Origin: Pseudomonas entomophila
GTDB lineage: Bacteria > Pseudomonadota > Gammaproteobacteria > Pseudomonadales > Pseudomonadaceae
Length of the DNA stretch: 64,000 nt
Assembly: GCF_018417595.1 (NCBI RefSeq)
Contig: NZ_CP070982.1
Span: 1-64,000, forward strand
Direction: 5' to 3'
Numbering within the stretch: position 1 is the first letter of the stretch; every line of letters begins with the position of its first letter. Both the position numbers and the translations under genes were made by a program. A model generated the notes under the pieces. The model was not told the origin of the DNA. It saw only the letters and a list, made by a program, of their open reading frames with translations, and did no database searches. Of this stretch, positions 57,101 through 64,000 are shown piece by piece.

Positions 57101-60100
57101 GCGCAGGGCCCAGTTGTTGAGGGTCACCGGCTGGCCGTTGCTGGCGTCCTTGACCTCGAGGGTCCAGGTGCCGGCCGAGCGTTCGCCCCAGTCGCGAGTA
57201 CTCATGAAGCTGTACTTGAAGGCGCCGGAGCGTGTGCTGCCCATGTCGGCGTCGCTGGCGCCGGACATCCCCTGCGGCACCTTGCCGGTGCGGTCGAGCA
57301 GGATGCTGCGGGTGCCATCGGGCGATACCAGGGTGACCGTGAGGTCGCCAAGGCGACCGACGCTGGCGTCCAGGTCGATCTCCACGTGCTCCACGTTCAG
57401 CCCGGCATCCATCTGCAGCGAGGTGCTCAGGCTGCCACCACCGCTCAGGGTCTTGCCCAGGGCACCGCTGCTGGCGCTGAACACGCTTTCGTCGGCGCCG
57501 GTGCTGCGGGTCATCCAGCTTTCGGCCAGGCGCACCGCGGCGCGGGCGTCCACTTCGCCAAAACCGTAGTCGTGGCTGGTGTGCATGCCGCCGCCGTTCC
57601 AGTTGCGCGCACCGTTGTCGTCCCAGCGGGTGGCACTGTCGTTGACCCGGCGGGCCGACAGCGCAAGGATCTGCTGCACGTCGCGGTAGCCCAGGTTGGG
57701 GTTGGCTTCGAGCATCAGTGCGGCCACGCCGGAGACGATCGGCGCGGCGAAGCTGGTGCCTTGCATGCTGGTGTAGTCGTTGCCGAAGGTCGAGCCGCGC
57801 TCGGTCTCCACCAGGCGGCTGGTGGACAGCACGTTGCTGCCCGGGGCCGAGACCAGCAGGCTGGCGCCGGGGTTGGAGAACGGCGTCGAGCCGATCTGCA
57901 GGGTCGACAGGTCGCCCTGGGCGTTGATCGCGCCCACTTCGATCGAGAAGCGGTTGTTGTTGGTCAGCGAGCCTTGGGCGCTGCCGCCGTGGGCGCGCTG
58001 GTTGCCGCCTGCGGTGACGATCACCGTGCCAAGGCCGCCGCGACCGTTGTGCGCGGCATAGCGGGCGTTGGCCGCCAGGGCGCTGGCGGTGTCGATGGCG
58101 CCGTTCTGCAGGTTGCTGATGGCGAAGTCGTTCTGGAAGCCCCAGCTGTGGTTGGCGACGTCGTAGTTGACCATGTTGCCCAGGCCGGTCAGGTCGTCGC
58201 CCTTGTTGGCCAGGTAGAAGCCACTGAGCTTGGCGTCATAGGCCACGCCCACGCCGCCCTGGTCGTTGCGCCCGGCCACCATCACCCCGGCGACCATGGT
58301 CGCGTGGTTGGAGGCCAGCTCCGGCAGCACGCCCTTGTCGCGCTGGGTCTTGAGCCAGGCCTGGTCGACGTTGGCGGCCAGGTCCGGGTGCTGGATGTCG
58401 AAGATTTCCGGCGCCGTGGCGAACTCGCCACCGGGCTCGAACATGGCGATGCGCACGCCCTTGCCGGTGTAGTCGTGCCACACCGGCAGCACGTTGGTGT
58501 CGCTCAGGTACCACTGCTGGGCGGCCAGCGGGTCGTTTGGCATGCCGGCATCGAGCAGGGTCACGCTGGCGCGCATCGGCGCGGTCTGGCCGCTGCCCAG
58601 GTCGACCACCGAGGCCGACTTGTTGCCCTGGGCATCGATGATGCCGTACTTGAAGCCCATCATGCCGGTGTAGCCGGCCAGCGGGGTGAACAGCACGTCA
58701 CCTTGGGCGGTGAGGCTGACCGAGCCGCCGGTGGCATCGCCGACGTTGTCGATGCGCAGGCCGCCCTTGCTGTCGAGCAGCAGATCGTTGGCCAGCAGGC
58801 TGGAGGCGGCGATCAGGTGCGTGCGCTGGCGGTCGAAACGCAGGCCGTCCTTGTCCAGGCGCAGCACGTCGGCCACCGGCATGGCATTGGGGTTGGACAG
58901 GTCGACGGCGGAGATATCGGCGAAGTTGAGCTTCTGGATATTGCGCAGTTGCACGGTACCGTCGCGACCGGTCACGTTGTCGGCTACCTGGTAGCCGTTG
59001 CTGGTATGGGTGATGCGGTACTCACCGTACTTGCCGTGCAGGGTGACCAGGTTGGTGCCGCCGCCGCCGTCGATCTGTGCGTTGCCGTGACCGACCTCGA
59101 TCACATCGTCAGCCGCACCGCCGTGGATGACATCGTTGCCGCCACCGGCGTGGATGATGCTGCCGCCTGCGGACGCGTAGATCAGGTCGCCGTTGGGCCC
59201 TGCATAGATCACCGCCTTGCCACTGCCGCCGATGAGCGTGTTATGGCCGCTACCGCCGACCAGTACATCGTTGCCGGCGCCGCCGATCAGGGTGGCATTG
59301 CCCTCCCCGCCCTTGATGAACACGCCGGCGCCACCGCCGCTGCGGATCACATCGTCGCCGCGACCACCCTGGGCAATGGTCAGCCCGGCCTTGGCCATGT
59401 TCAGCTCCACGCCCTGGTCACCGACGATCAGCGCCGTGTCGCGGCCACCGTTGCCGTGGATGTTCTGTGGGTTGTCGCTGGCGCTGATGACGAAGACGTC
59501 GTCGCCGGCACCGCCGATGTAGGTATTGCTGCCAGCACCACCGACCAGCCAGCTGCCGCCGGCCGCCGCAGTGAGTTGGTCATTGCCGCTGCCGCCATAC
59601 AGGTTGTTCACCCCAAGGGTCGTGGCGTCCAGCTGTTCGCCCTGGTTGCTGGTGCTGCTGTAGGCGATGGTGGTGGCGCCGTCGCTGCTGGAGACCACGC
59701 GGATGCCATCGCCCTGGCGGGTGGTGGTGCTGCTTACCGGGTCGCCCAGGAAGTCCACGGCCAACGCTTCCCGGCTGGCGCCGCCGATCGTGAACGAACC
59801 CCGGGCCAGCACACGGCTGCCATCGCGGGTCTCGCCCGGCGTGCCAGAGGCGCGCACGTTGATCTGGGTGATGCCCAGTTCGGCCAGGGTCTTCAGCTCA
59901 CCGCCGTCGACACGGGCGTCATGGCTGGCATCCACCCACACACGCAGCTGGTTCCAGATCGGGTCGCGGGCATCGATGATGCCATCGCCGTTGCCATCCT
60001 CGCTGGCCAGCGCGGCAAAGCCGTCTTTGAAGCGGGCCTCGCCAGCCGCGCCGTTCACGCCGGCCTTACCCTTGTAGTACTCGGAGAACATCTGGCTGAC

Positions 60101-61324
60101 GTCCTTGACCTGGCCGCTGCCGTCGTCGATCACCAGCATGCCGGTCTTGCGGTCAGCCCAGGCGCTGCGCTTGAGCGTGCCGCTGTGGTCGGTGTCGAAC
60201 AGTACCGCGTCGCTCAAGTCGGTCATGCGCACGCCTTCGCCACCCAGGTCGAGCAGCAGTGGGTCGACGTAGGTGTTGCGGGTGGTCATGGCCGACAGGC
60301 CGTTGAGGGTCACCGCGTTGCGCAGGCTGAAATCGAAGCTGCTGGTGCTGGGCTGGTCGAGGTAGAACTTCGACAGGTGGCTGTTGGGGCGGGCGTTCGG
60401 GTCCAGTTGCATTTCGCCAGGGCGGATGCCGCCGGAGGTCAGGCTGGCCATTTGCGTGGAGGCGAAGTCGGTCTTGTTGAGAATGCCGCCGAGGGCGAAC
60501 ACGTTGTGGGTCGCGGCGTTCTGCACATAGCCGTTGCTCACGTCCTGGCGTGCCTGGTCTTCGCCCTGGATGTGTTGCTGTGGCTTGGGCGAGGCGTCGA
60601 TCTGGATCTGGATCGATTGGTTGGTGGCGGGTTGGGTGGGGGTGTCCTCACCGACGCCGAACCATTGGAAGACTTTATAGCGATTATCGGCGGCGTAGCG
60701 CTCCAGCTCTCGGGCGTACTTCCAGGTGGGAAGCATGTCCAGCTCCGTGAAACTGGACAGATACCGACTGAGCCCTGCGGCATTCTGCATGACGGCAATG
60801 GTGATGTTTTTCGCATACTCCGCGCCGTCGCCTGGAATTTGCACGAAGTCGCGACCTAGGCCGAATGCTTTAATGGGGAGTAGGTCAGCTATGGTACCGG
60901 CCCAGTTCCAGTCTTTGAGTTTCAGGTTGTGAACTGCCGATTGGACGTCAGCCTGAATGATCTCGTTGACCTCGGGGAATCCGCGCTTTTTGATAATGTG
61001 TGTGGCTACATCAATTGCCAATTGATCGGATGCTTTTTGGAAGTCGGCATCTGTCAGTGGCCGGCCGTTGGTCGCGGCAGCAAAGGCCATGGAACCACGC
61101 ACCATCTCATTGAACATGGAGCCATCATTAGAATTTATCTGGCTCGCGGTTTTCAGCCAGTTGGCGGCGATCGTAAAATCTTCTTTAAGTTGCAAATCAC
61201 TCGTCGCTGCCTTCTCCTGATCGACAATTGACTTCAGGTAGAGGTACATGGCGGGAAACTTACCCGTATCTCTTAGGCGTTGTACTTCAGCCAACTGGCT
61301 CTCGGAAAGATTGATTACGCTCAT
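54158..61324 (-). CDS. Giant RTX-type secreted subtilase with P-domain
   Basis: A 2388-residue protein without a signal peptide, so probably exported by the type I system encoded upstream. Modules in order: an unrecognised helical N-terminus (1-230), a linker, an RTX-protein EF-like segment (350-520, EDGNGDGIIDARDP), glycine-rich Ca-binding repeats (575-760, GGAGNDVLVGG), a subtilase (about 945-1265; NHATMVAG His1007, NHSWG, GTSFAAP Ser1191), a proprotein convertase P-domain (1305-1410), a second RTX block (about 1470-1510), a Pro/Asp-rich linker (1765-1945), a cadherin-like domain (about 2000-2095), four 34-residue repeats (2112-2250), and an RTX C-terminal domain (LPEQLWFQHQGDDLLISHIG). The expected catalytic Asp position reads FEPGGE. 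Confidence 0.85.
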   Translation of the reverse strand: MSVINLSESQLAEVQRLRDTGKFPAMYLYLKSIVDQEKAATSDLQLKEDFTIAANWLKTASQINSNDGSMFNEMVRGSMAFAAATNGRPLTDADFQKASDQLAIDVATHIIKKRGFPEVNEIIQADVQSAVHNLKLKDWNWAGTIADLLPIKAFGLGRDFVQIPGDGAEYAKNITIAVMQNAAGLSRYLSSFTELDMLPTWKYARELERYAADNRYKVFQWFGVGEDTPTQPATNQSIQIQIDASPKPQQHIQGEDQARQDVSNGYVQNAATHNVFALGGILNKTDFASTQMASLTSGGIRPGEMQLDPNARPNSHLSKFYLDQPSTSSFDFSLRNAVTLNGLSAMTTRNTYVDPLLLDLGGEGVRMTDLSDAVLFDTDHSGTLKRSAWADRKTGMLVIDDGSGQVKDVSQMFSEYYKGKAGVNGAAGEARFKDGFAALASEDGNGDGIIDARDPIWNQLRVWVDASHDARVDGGELKTLAELGITQINVRASGTPGETRDGSRVLARGSFTIGGASREALAVDFLGDPVSSTTTRQGDGIRVVSSSDGATTIAYSSTSNQGEQLDATTLGVNNLYGGSGNDQLTAAAGGSWLVGGAGSNTYIGGAGDDVFVISASDNPQNIHGNGGRDTALIVGDQGVELNMAKAGLTIAQGGRGDDVIRSGGGAGVFIKGGEGNATLIGGAGNDVLVGGSGHNTLIGGSGKAVIYAGPNGDLIYASAGGSIIHAGGGNDVIHGGAADDVIEVGHGNAQIDGGGGTNLVTLHGKYGEYRITHTSNGYQVADNVTGRDGTVQLRNIQKLNFADISAVDLSNPNAMPVADVLRLDKDGLRFDRQRTHLIAASSLLANDLLLDSKGGLRIDNVGDATGGSVSLTAQGDVLFTPLAGYTGMMGFKYGIIDAQGNKSASVVDLGSGQTAPMRASVTLLDAGMPNDPLAAQQWYLSDTNVLPVWHDYTGKGVRIAMFEPGGEFATAPEIFDIQHPDLAANVDQAWLKTQRDKGVLPELASNHATMVAGVMVAGRNDQGGVGVAYDAKLSGFYLANKGDDLTGLGNMVNYDVANHSWGFQNDFAISNLQNGAIDTASALAANARYAAHNGRGGLGTVIVTAGGNQRAHGGSAQGSLTNNNRFSIEVGAINAQGDLSTLQIGSTPFSNPGASLLVSAPGSNVLSTSRLVETERGSTFGNDYTSMQGTSFAAPIVSGVAALMLEANPNLGYRDVQQILALSARRVNDSATRWDDNGARNWNGGGMHTSHDYGFGEVDARAAVRLAESWMTRSTGADESVFSASSGALGKTLSGGGSLSTSLQMDAGLNVEHVEIDLDASVGRLGDLTVTLVSPDGTRSILLDRTGKVPQGMSGASDADMGSTRSGAFKYSFMSTRDWGERSAGTWTLEVKDASNGQPVTLNNWALRLYGSKAGADDSYFYTDEYLKAVQGQASRGVLDDAGNGIAGGRNTLNAAAVSGDVQVNLATGVASIGGAALTLRNPNGVHNLISGDGNDTLVAGNADALLDGGRGNNSLTGGSGKDFFVVHRREGGQDTVHRFEAAKGEVIDLVGFTGKTFADLALQQQGADVRVDLGNGQHILLSGQSLGNISAANFQFQDRFVAPANYVDSSRPNADTGTGAGTVVLNGGGQGVSFSSGADGQLVAALAGKVYSHDSATSDRFVISHQLNASDYHNALRGFRHGIDKIDLSQVGVTRFEELSIVQKNRGTINGLSQIHGVELSTNVLRGAAQPVNLAYLDAIEVAQLDAGDFIFASAHLPVETGQPALPPTRLPGIDLSLPDRVKPIEIPDRLTPIIERPDIKIPDTRVPDFSIPDHRIPDLNDLLNRGTDDWRKRFDDHPSVPTRPVEIPDIRPTPIETPEVRIPDRPAVDLRPSTDIDAIFEEARRRREQIMAESDRRMEELRKRLDDHPSVPTRPVEIPDIKPTVIDHRDLEVKVPDISASDYLKRPTSSDSTPAPKPQASASPAQAYQLIAAGQAWSAGALSGLFGKELKDQAPVYQVSLADGSPLPAWMSFDPAQASLTGIPLAGLGATYDIKVDAGSEASAVLHLMVQPTLLTVPTFDSVTLTDDQYAVNLSNSFTQVTANGGRHLVLVGNGTTATLLGKEDQQVFAAGSRAEVTLGDGNNTVKGGVDKLVAGHGDNLVETTASFSNLTLGNGQNTIKGKIDKLVAGNGDNHIESSGSSAKITLGNGHNTVKGEVGNLQVGDGNNQIESSGSFAEITLGNGRNSVKGAVRKLVVGDGDNHIVSSSSFADITLGKGHNDLVVTGSMSNVKVGEGRTEVAFKGNMSTLTFGKPVLPEQLWFQHQGDDLLISHIGSEQQVTLDDWYASSPARAGNIVAGNGQRLSDRDVEQLVQAMAAFAPPGAAATSFDAAQAQALQPVLAANWR
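54450..54990 (-). repeat. Tandem 34-residue repeats in the RTX protein
   Basis: Four units of 34 codons. Each begins like ITLGNGHNTVKG, then VxKLVxGDGDNHIESS and SFAx, so each holds two similar halves of 17. They are followed by a degenerate fifth unit. They resemble a beta-roll or beta-helix ladder. Confidence 0.75.
55559..55830 (-). repeat. Duplicated linker block in the RTX gene
   Basis: Two copies about 212 bp apart (55559-55616 and 55771-55830) encode the same DDHPSVPTRPVEIPDI stretch. They lie in a linker full of IPD/VPD/RPD triplets. Confidence 0.75.
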
Positions 61325-61326
61325 GC

Positions 61327-61851
61327 TCAGTCCTTATGTATGAGGATGCGTTCTACGAAAACTCGGACGAACTCATCGATTTCCTTGAAATTGGAAAATC
61401 TTTCATCGTACTGATACATAATCAATACGCCGTTCTGCATTCGATGCGCTAGCCACGTATAGCCCCGCTTTCGAACAATTACCCTTGAATTGTCACTGCC
61501 GTTGAAGACGTAGTTATCTTCGTTGGCGATGTTGTATACATCGTAATTTTTATCGCTTCTGCGATAACTGTTACTGTCAATCTGTGCATTGAAATCGTAC
61601 CGCTCGGTCACGTAGTAGAGCCGCACATCAATAATTTCCCCTTTCCATCCAGAACCCACCGCCTGCCCCTGTGGATAGCTCAGCTGGATAGGAATTATGA
61701 GCCCGCTGATATACGAAATCGTGCGGCATTGGTCATCTGGCAAGTTGAGGTGGTAGGTAAAATCGTTTCTAGAGTCGTGCAGTGTGCAAGAAAGACAGCT
61801 ATTCACCCACGCTATTGCTAAGGCGGGTATCAACCTATGAAAAAGCGTCAT
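61327..61851 (-). CDS. Unrecognised small exported or lipoprotein-like protein beside the RTX gene
   Basis: A 174-residue protein, not recognised. The N-terminus MTLFHRLIPALAIAWVNSCL looks like an export signal, and VNSC could be a lipobox. The rest is rich in Tyr, Asn and Asp with many predicted strands (DNYVFNGSDNSRVIVRKRGY, TWLAHRMQNGVLIMYQYDER). Base composition is visibly AT-richer than neighbours. The stop codon is 2 bp before the RTX ATG, so the two are translated as a pair. Possible roles are an accessory, inhibitor or immunity factor for the RTX protein. This is inference from position only. Confidence 0.7.
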   Translation of the reverse strand: MTLFHRLIPALAIAWVNSCLSCTLHDSRNDFTYHLNLPDDQCRTISYISGLIIPIQLSYPQGQAVGSGWKGEIIDVRLYYVTERYDFNAQIDSNSYRRSDKNYDVYNIANEDNYVFNGSDNSRVIVRKRGYTWLAHRMQNGVLIMYQYDERFSNFKEIDEFVRVFVERILIHKD

Positions 61852-62037
61852 GGCGCGCCCTCTTTATAAAACGTGCTGCTCAAAATGATATTGGCCAGTT
61901 CTAAGCTCTAAGTTAGTGATTTGGCGTGAAACGCTGTATCCGTTTTCCAGTGTGCAAGTGCACCGATAAGTCGAAACAAGAAATTCGACAGCGTGGCTGA
62001 GACAGGCTTCGCTCACTTTGTTCCTCGTGTTCGACCA

Positions 62038-63453
62038 TTACCGTTCCCGCAAACTCTCTTGCGCATGCTGTTGCAACGGGCTCAGGAAGTAATCGATCAC
62101 CGTCCGCTGATCGGTCTTGATCTCGGCGCTCACCGCCATGCCCGGTGTCAGCGCCACGGCCTGGCCGTTGACCTGCAGGTGGTCGCTGGCCAGGCGGATG
62201 CGGCTGCTGTACACCAGCCCGCGGCGTTCGTCCTCGATGGCGTCGCGCGACACGCTCAGCACTTCGCCCTGTACCGTGCCGTAGCGGGTGTAGGTGAAGG
62301 TCTCGACCTTGACCGTCACGGCCTGCCCGACCTGGACGAAGCCGACGTCCTTGTTCTCCAGCAGTGCCTCGACCTCCACCGGCTGATCGCCGGGCACGAT
62401 GACCATCAGTGCCTGGGCAGGGGTTACCACGCCGCCGACGGTGTGCACCGCCAGTTGCTGGACAGTGCCGTCGACCGGGGCCAGCAGTTGTGTGCGGGCT
62501 TCCTGGTAGCGCGCCTTGGCCAGCTCCTGGCGCAGGCTGGCAACTTTCTGCCCGGCGGTCTGCTGCAGGTCGAGCAGGCTGCGCCGGGCCTGGGCCACCA
62601 CGCCTTCGCGGCGGCGGCGGGCCTCTGACTGCGCGGCGGTCGACTGCAGCACGCTGGCTTGCTGCACCTGCAGTTGGCGCTCCAGGTCGAGGCGGGCCTG
62701 TTCCTTGTCGAGGTATTCGTGGCGGGCCACGTACTGCTGCTCCAGCAGGCTCTGGTAGTCCCGGGCCAGCTGTGTGGCGATCGGCAGGGTCTTGCGCAGG
62801 CTCGCCACCTGCACCTGGGCGGCCTGGATTTCGGCGCCGCGCTGCTGGATCTCGGCATCGACCTGGTCGAGGTTGTTGCGGTATTCCTGGTACTGCCCCT
62901 GCAACCAGCGTTCGGCATCCTGCACCTGCAGCGCATCGGCATGCTCGATGTCGCCTTGCAGCCCCTGCGGTGGCTGGCCGCTGGCGATGGCCTGGAGCAT
63001 CGCGCTGCTGCGCGCCACGTCGATGCGCGCGGCCAACAGTTCGCTTTCGCTGCGACGCACATCGGCGTCGGCGGTGGTCGGGTCGAGTTCGAGCAGCAAC
63101 TCGCCGGCCTTCACGCGCTGGCCATCGCTGACGTGGATGGCCTTGACCACTGCTGTCTCACTGGGCTGGACCAGCTTGGTGCGCCCGCTCGGCACCACCT
63201 TGCCCGTGGCCACCGCGACCACGTCGATATGACCGAGGCAGGCCCACAGCAGGGCCAGGGCGGCAAAGCTCATGATGCTCCAGACGAACACCCGCGGCGC
63301 CGGATGCGGTGGGCGCTCTTGCAAGGCCAGGGCGGCGGGCAGGAATTCGATTTCGTGGGCGGCACGCGCAGGCGCATCGAGCGCCTTGCGTTGACGCCAG
63401 GCGTGCTGCCAGGCCTCGCGGTAGCGCTGCCAGAGGCTGGAATAGGCGGACAT
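62038..63453 (-). CDS. Type I secretion membrane fusion protein (HlyD family)
   Basis: A 471-residue periplasmic adaptor linking the ABC exporter to TolC. One N-terminal membrane helix (VFVWSIMSFAALALLWACLG near 55-74), a split barrel-sandwich (AVVKAIHVSDGQRVKAGELL), a long coiled coil (about 170-330, rich in Gln, Arg and Leu) and the C-terminal beta domain ending RTVIDYFLSPLQQHAQESLR, typical of HlyD/PrtE. The start is ATG 63453 (MSAYSSLWQRYREAW). It lies 31 bp after the ABC transporter gene and 186 bp before the 174-residue gene. Confidence 0.92.
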   Translation of the reverse strand: MSAYSSLWQRYREAWQHAWRQRKALDAPARAAHEIEFLPAALALQERPPHPAPRVFVWSIMSFAALALLWACLGHIDVVAVATGKVVPSGRTKLVQPSETAVVKAIHVSDGQRVKAGELLLELDPTTADADVRRSESELLAARIDVARSSAMLQAIASGQPPQGLQGDIEHADALQVQDAERWLQGQYQEYRNNLDQVDAEIQQRGAEIQAAQVQVASLRKTLPIATQLARDYQSLLEQQYVARHEYLDKEQARLDLERQLQVQQASVLQSTAAQSEARRRREGVVAQARRSLLDLQQTAGQKVASLRQELAKARYQEARTQLLAPVDGTVQQLAVHTVGGVVTPAQALMVIVPGDQPVEVEALLENKDVGFVQVGQAVTVKVETFTYTRYGTVQGEVLSVSRDAIEDERRGLVYSSRIRLASDHLQVNGQAVALTPGMAVSAEIKTDQRTVIDYFLSPLQQHAQESLRER

Positions 63454-63484
63454 GGCCTCTCCTTGGTATGGGGTGGTGAGAGGA

Positions 63485-64000
63485 TCAGCCCTGTTGCAGG
63501 CGGTGCAGCCTGGCGTAGTGCCCGGCCTGGTGCGCGAGCAGTTCGGCGTGGCTGCCTTGTTCGACGATCTGGCCGCGGTCCACCACGACGATGCGGTTGG
63601 CATCGCGCACGGCGGACAGGCGGTGGGCGATGATGATCACCGTGCGCCCCTGGCAGATCGAACGCATGTTCTGCTGGATGATGCGTTCGGACTCGTAGTC
63701 CAGCGCGCTGGTGGCTTCGTCGAAGATCAGGATGCGTGGGTCGCCGATCAGCGCCCGGGCAATGGCGATGCGCTGGCGTTGCCCGCCCGAGAGCGAGGCG
63801 CCGTGCTCGCCCACCATCGTGTCGTAGCCTTCGGCGAGTTCGAGGATGAAGTCGTGGGCACCGGCCAGGCGCGCCGCCTGCATGACGGTTTCCAGCGGGG
63901 TGCCGGGGTCACTGAGGGCGATGTTCTCGCGGATGCTGCGGTTGAACAGCAGGTTGTCCTGCTGCACCACGCCGATCTGCCGGCGCAGCGAGGACGCATC
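63485..64000 (-). CDS. Type I secretion ABC transporter, C-terminal part (cut by window end)
   Basis: The frame runs off the right edge, so only about 171 C-terminal residues are seen, all from the ATPase domain: Q-loop region [19 protein letters not shown], signature [15 protein letters not shown], Walker [17 protein letters not shown] and the H-loop [15 protein letters not shown]. This is an HlyB/LapB-like exporter ATPase. It pairs with the HlyD gene downstream, and the RTX protein is the likely cargo. A TolC partner is not in the window. Confidence 0.92.
   Translation of the reverse strand, partial: DASSLRRQIGVVQQDNLLFNRSIRENIALSDPGTPLETVMQAARLAGAHDFILELAEGYDTMVGEHGASLSGGQRQRIAIARALIGDPRILIFDEATSALDYESERIIQQNMRSICQGRTVIIIAHRLSAVRDANRIVVVDRGQIVEQGSHAELLAHQAGHYARLHRLQQG

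Noticed and set aside
55442..60859. An 1805-codon open frame on the plus strand
   Set aside because: It is antisense to the RTX gene. Its translation is Val/Ala/Gly/Arg-rich with no recognisable domain, as expected from the complement of GC-rich codons. The minus-strand gene has clear RTX, subtilase and P-domain motifs.

Overview
The window opens exactly on the GTG start codon of dnaA and runs into dnaN-recF-gyrB. It is therefore an origin-proximal chromosomal segment of a gamma-proteobacterium. Gene order, GC-rich codon use, Pseudomonas-type REP palindromes, the parS sequence and protein sequences such as GlyQ and TrpB point to a Pseudomonas of the P. putida group (inferred from memory of gene order; no search was run). 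I see no rRNA, tRNA or CRISPR array. oriC itself should lie just upstream of base 1.

Region by region. (1) 1-6.3 kb: replication genes with three near-identical ParB/parS palindromes inside recF and after gyrB. (2) 6.3-10.9 kb: a sulfide/sulfane-sulfur detoxification module, with a FisR-type sigma-54 activator divergent from a persulfide dioxygenase, a sulfide:quinone oxidoreductase and a TauE/SafE exporter. Candidate activator sites and a -24/-12 promoter lie between them. (3) 10.8-15.4 kb: a LysR regulator divergent from a GMC oxidoreductase and an MFS transporter with a large soluble insertion. (4) 15.5-27.4 kb: housekeeping genes plsC, gmhB, glyS, glyQ, tag, a lipid A-type acyltransferase, a TPR protein, trkA, rsmB, fmt, def and dprA. 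(5) 27.5-31.8 kb: tsaC, a small DUF6124/DUF3077-like gene behind a structured leader, qor, hemF and aroE. (6) 31.8-37.0 kb: a SulP transporter and the choline-sulfate genes (binding protein, betC, betR). (7) 37.1-42.5 kb: a DOPA-dioxygenase-like gene, a small secreted protein whose upstream region is cut by an IS256-family element with an 8-bp target duplication, and trpA/trpB with divergent trpI. (8) 42.5-54.1 kb: small proteins (DUF883, dodecin, two DUF1161 paralogues, two lipoprotein paralogues), a luciferase-like oxidoreductase, a metallo-aminopeptidase, a HAD phosphatase, a gamma carbonic anhydrase, prlC with a YheV-like protein and a second M3 peptidase, and a radical SAM protein behind a textbook LexA box. 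(9) 54.2-64 kb: a type I secretion locus on the minus strand. It comprises an ABC exporter (cut by the window end), an HlyD-type adaptor, an unrecognised 174-aa secreted or lipoprotein-like protein, and a 2388-residue RTX protein carrying a subtilase and a P-domain.

The most notable signals beyond gene calls are as follows. The leader at 28.3-28.5 kb contains a segment perfectly complementary to the downstream start-codon region, set in an interlocked inverted-repeat layout. Fifteen exact TTATCCACA DnaA boxes lie in the first 36.5 kb and none were found by eye after that. The RTX-subtilase has Glu where the catalytic Asp is expected and sits next to a small AT-rich orphan gene. The SOS box overlaps the promoter of the radical SAM gene.
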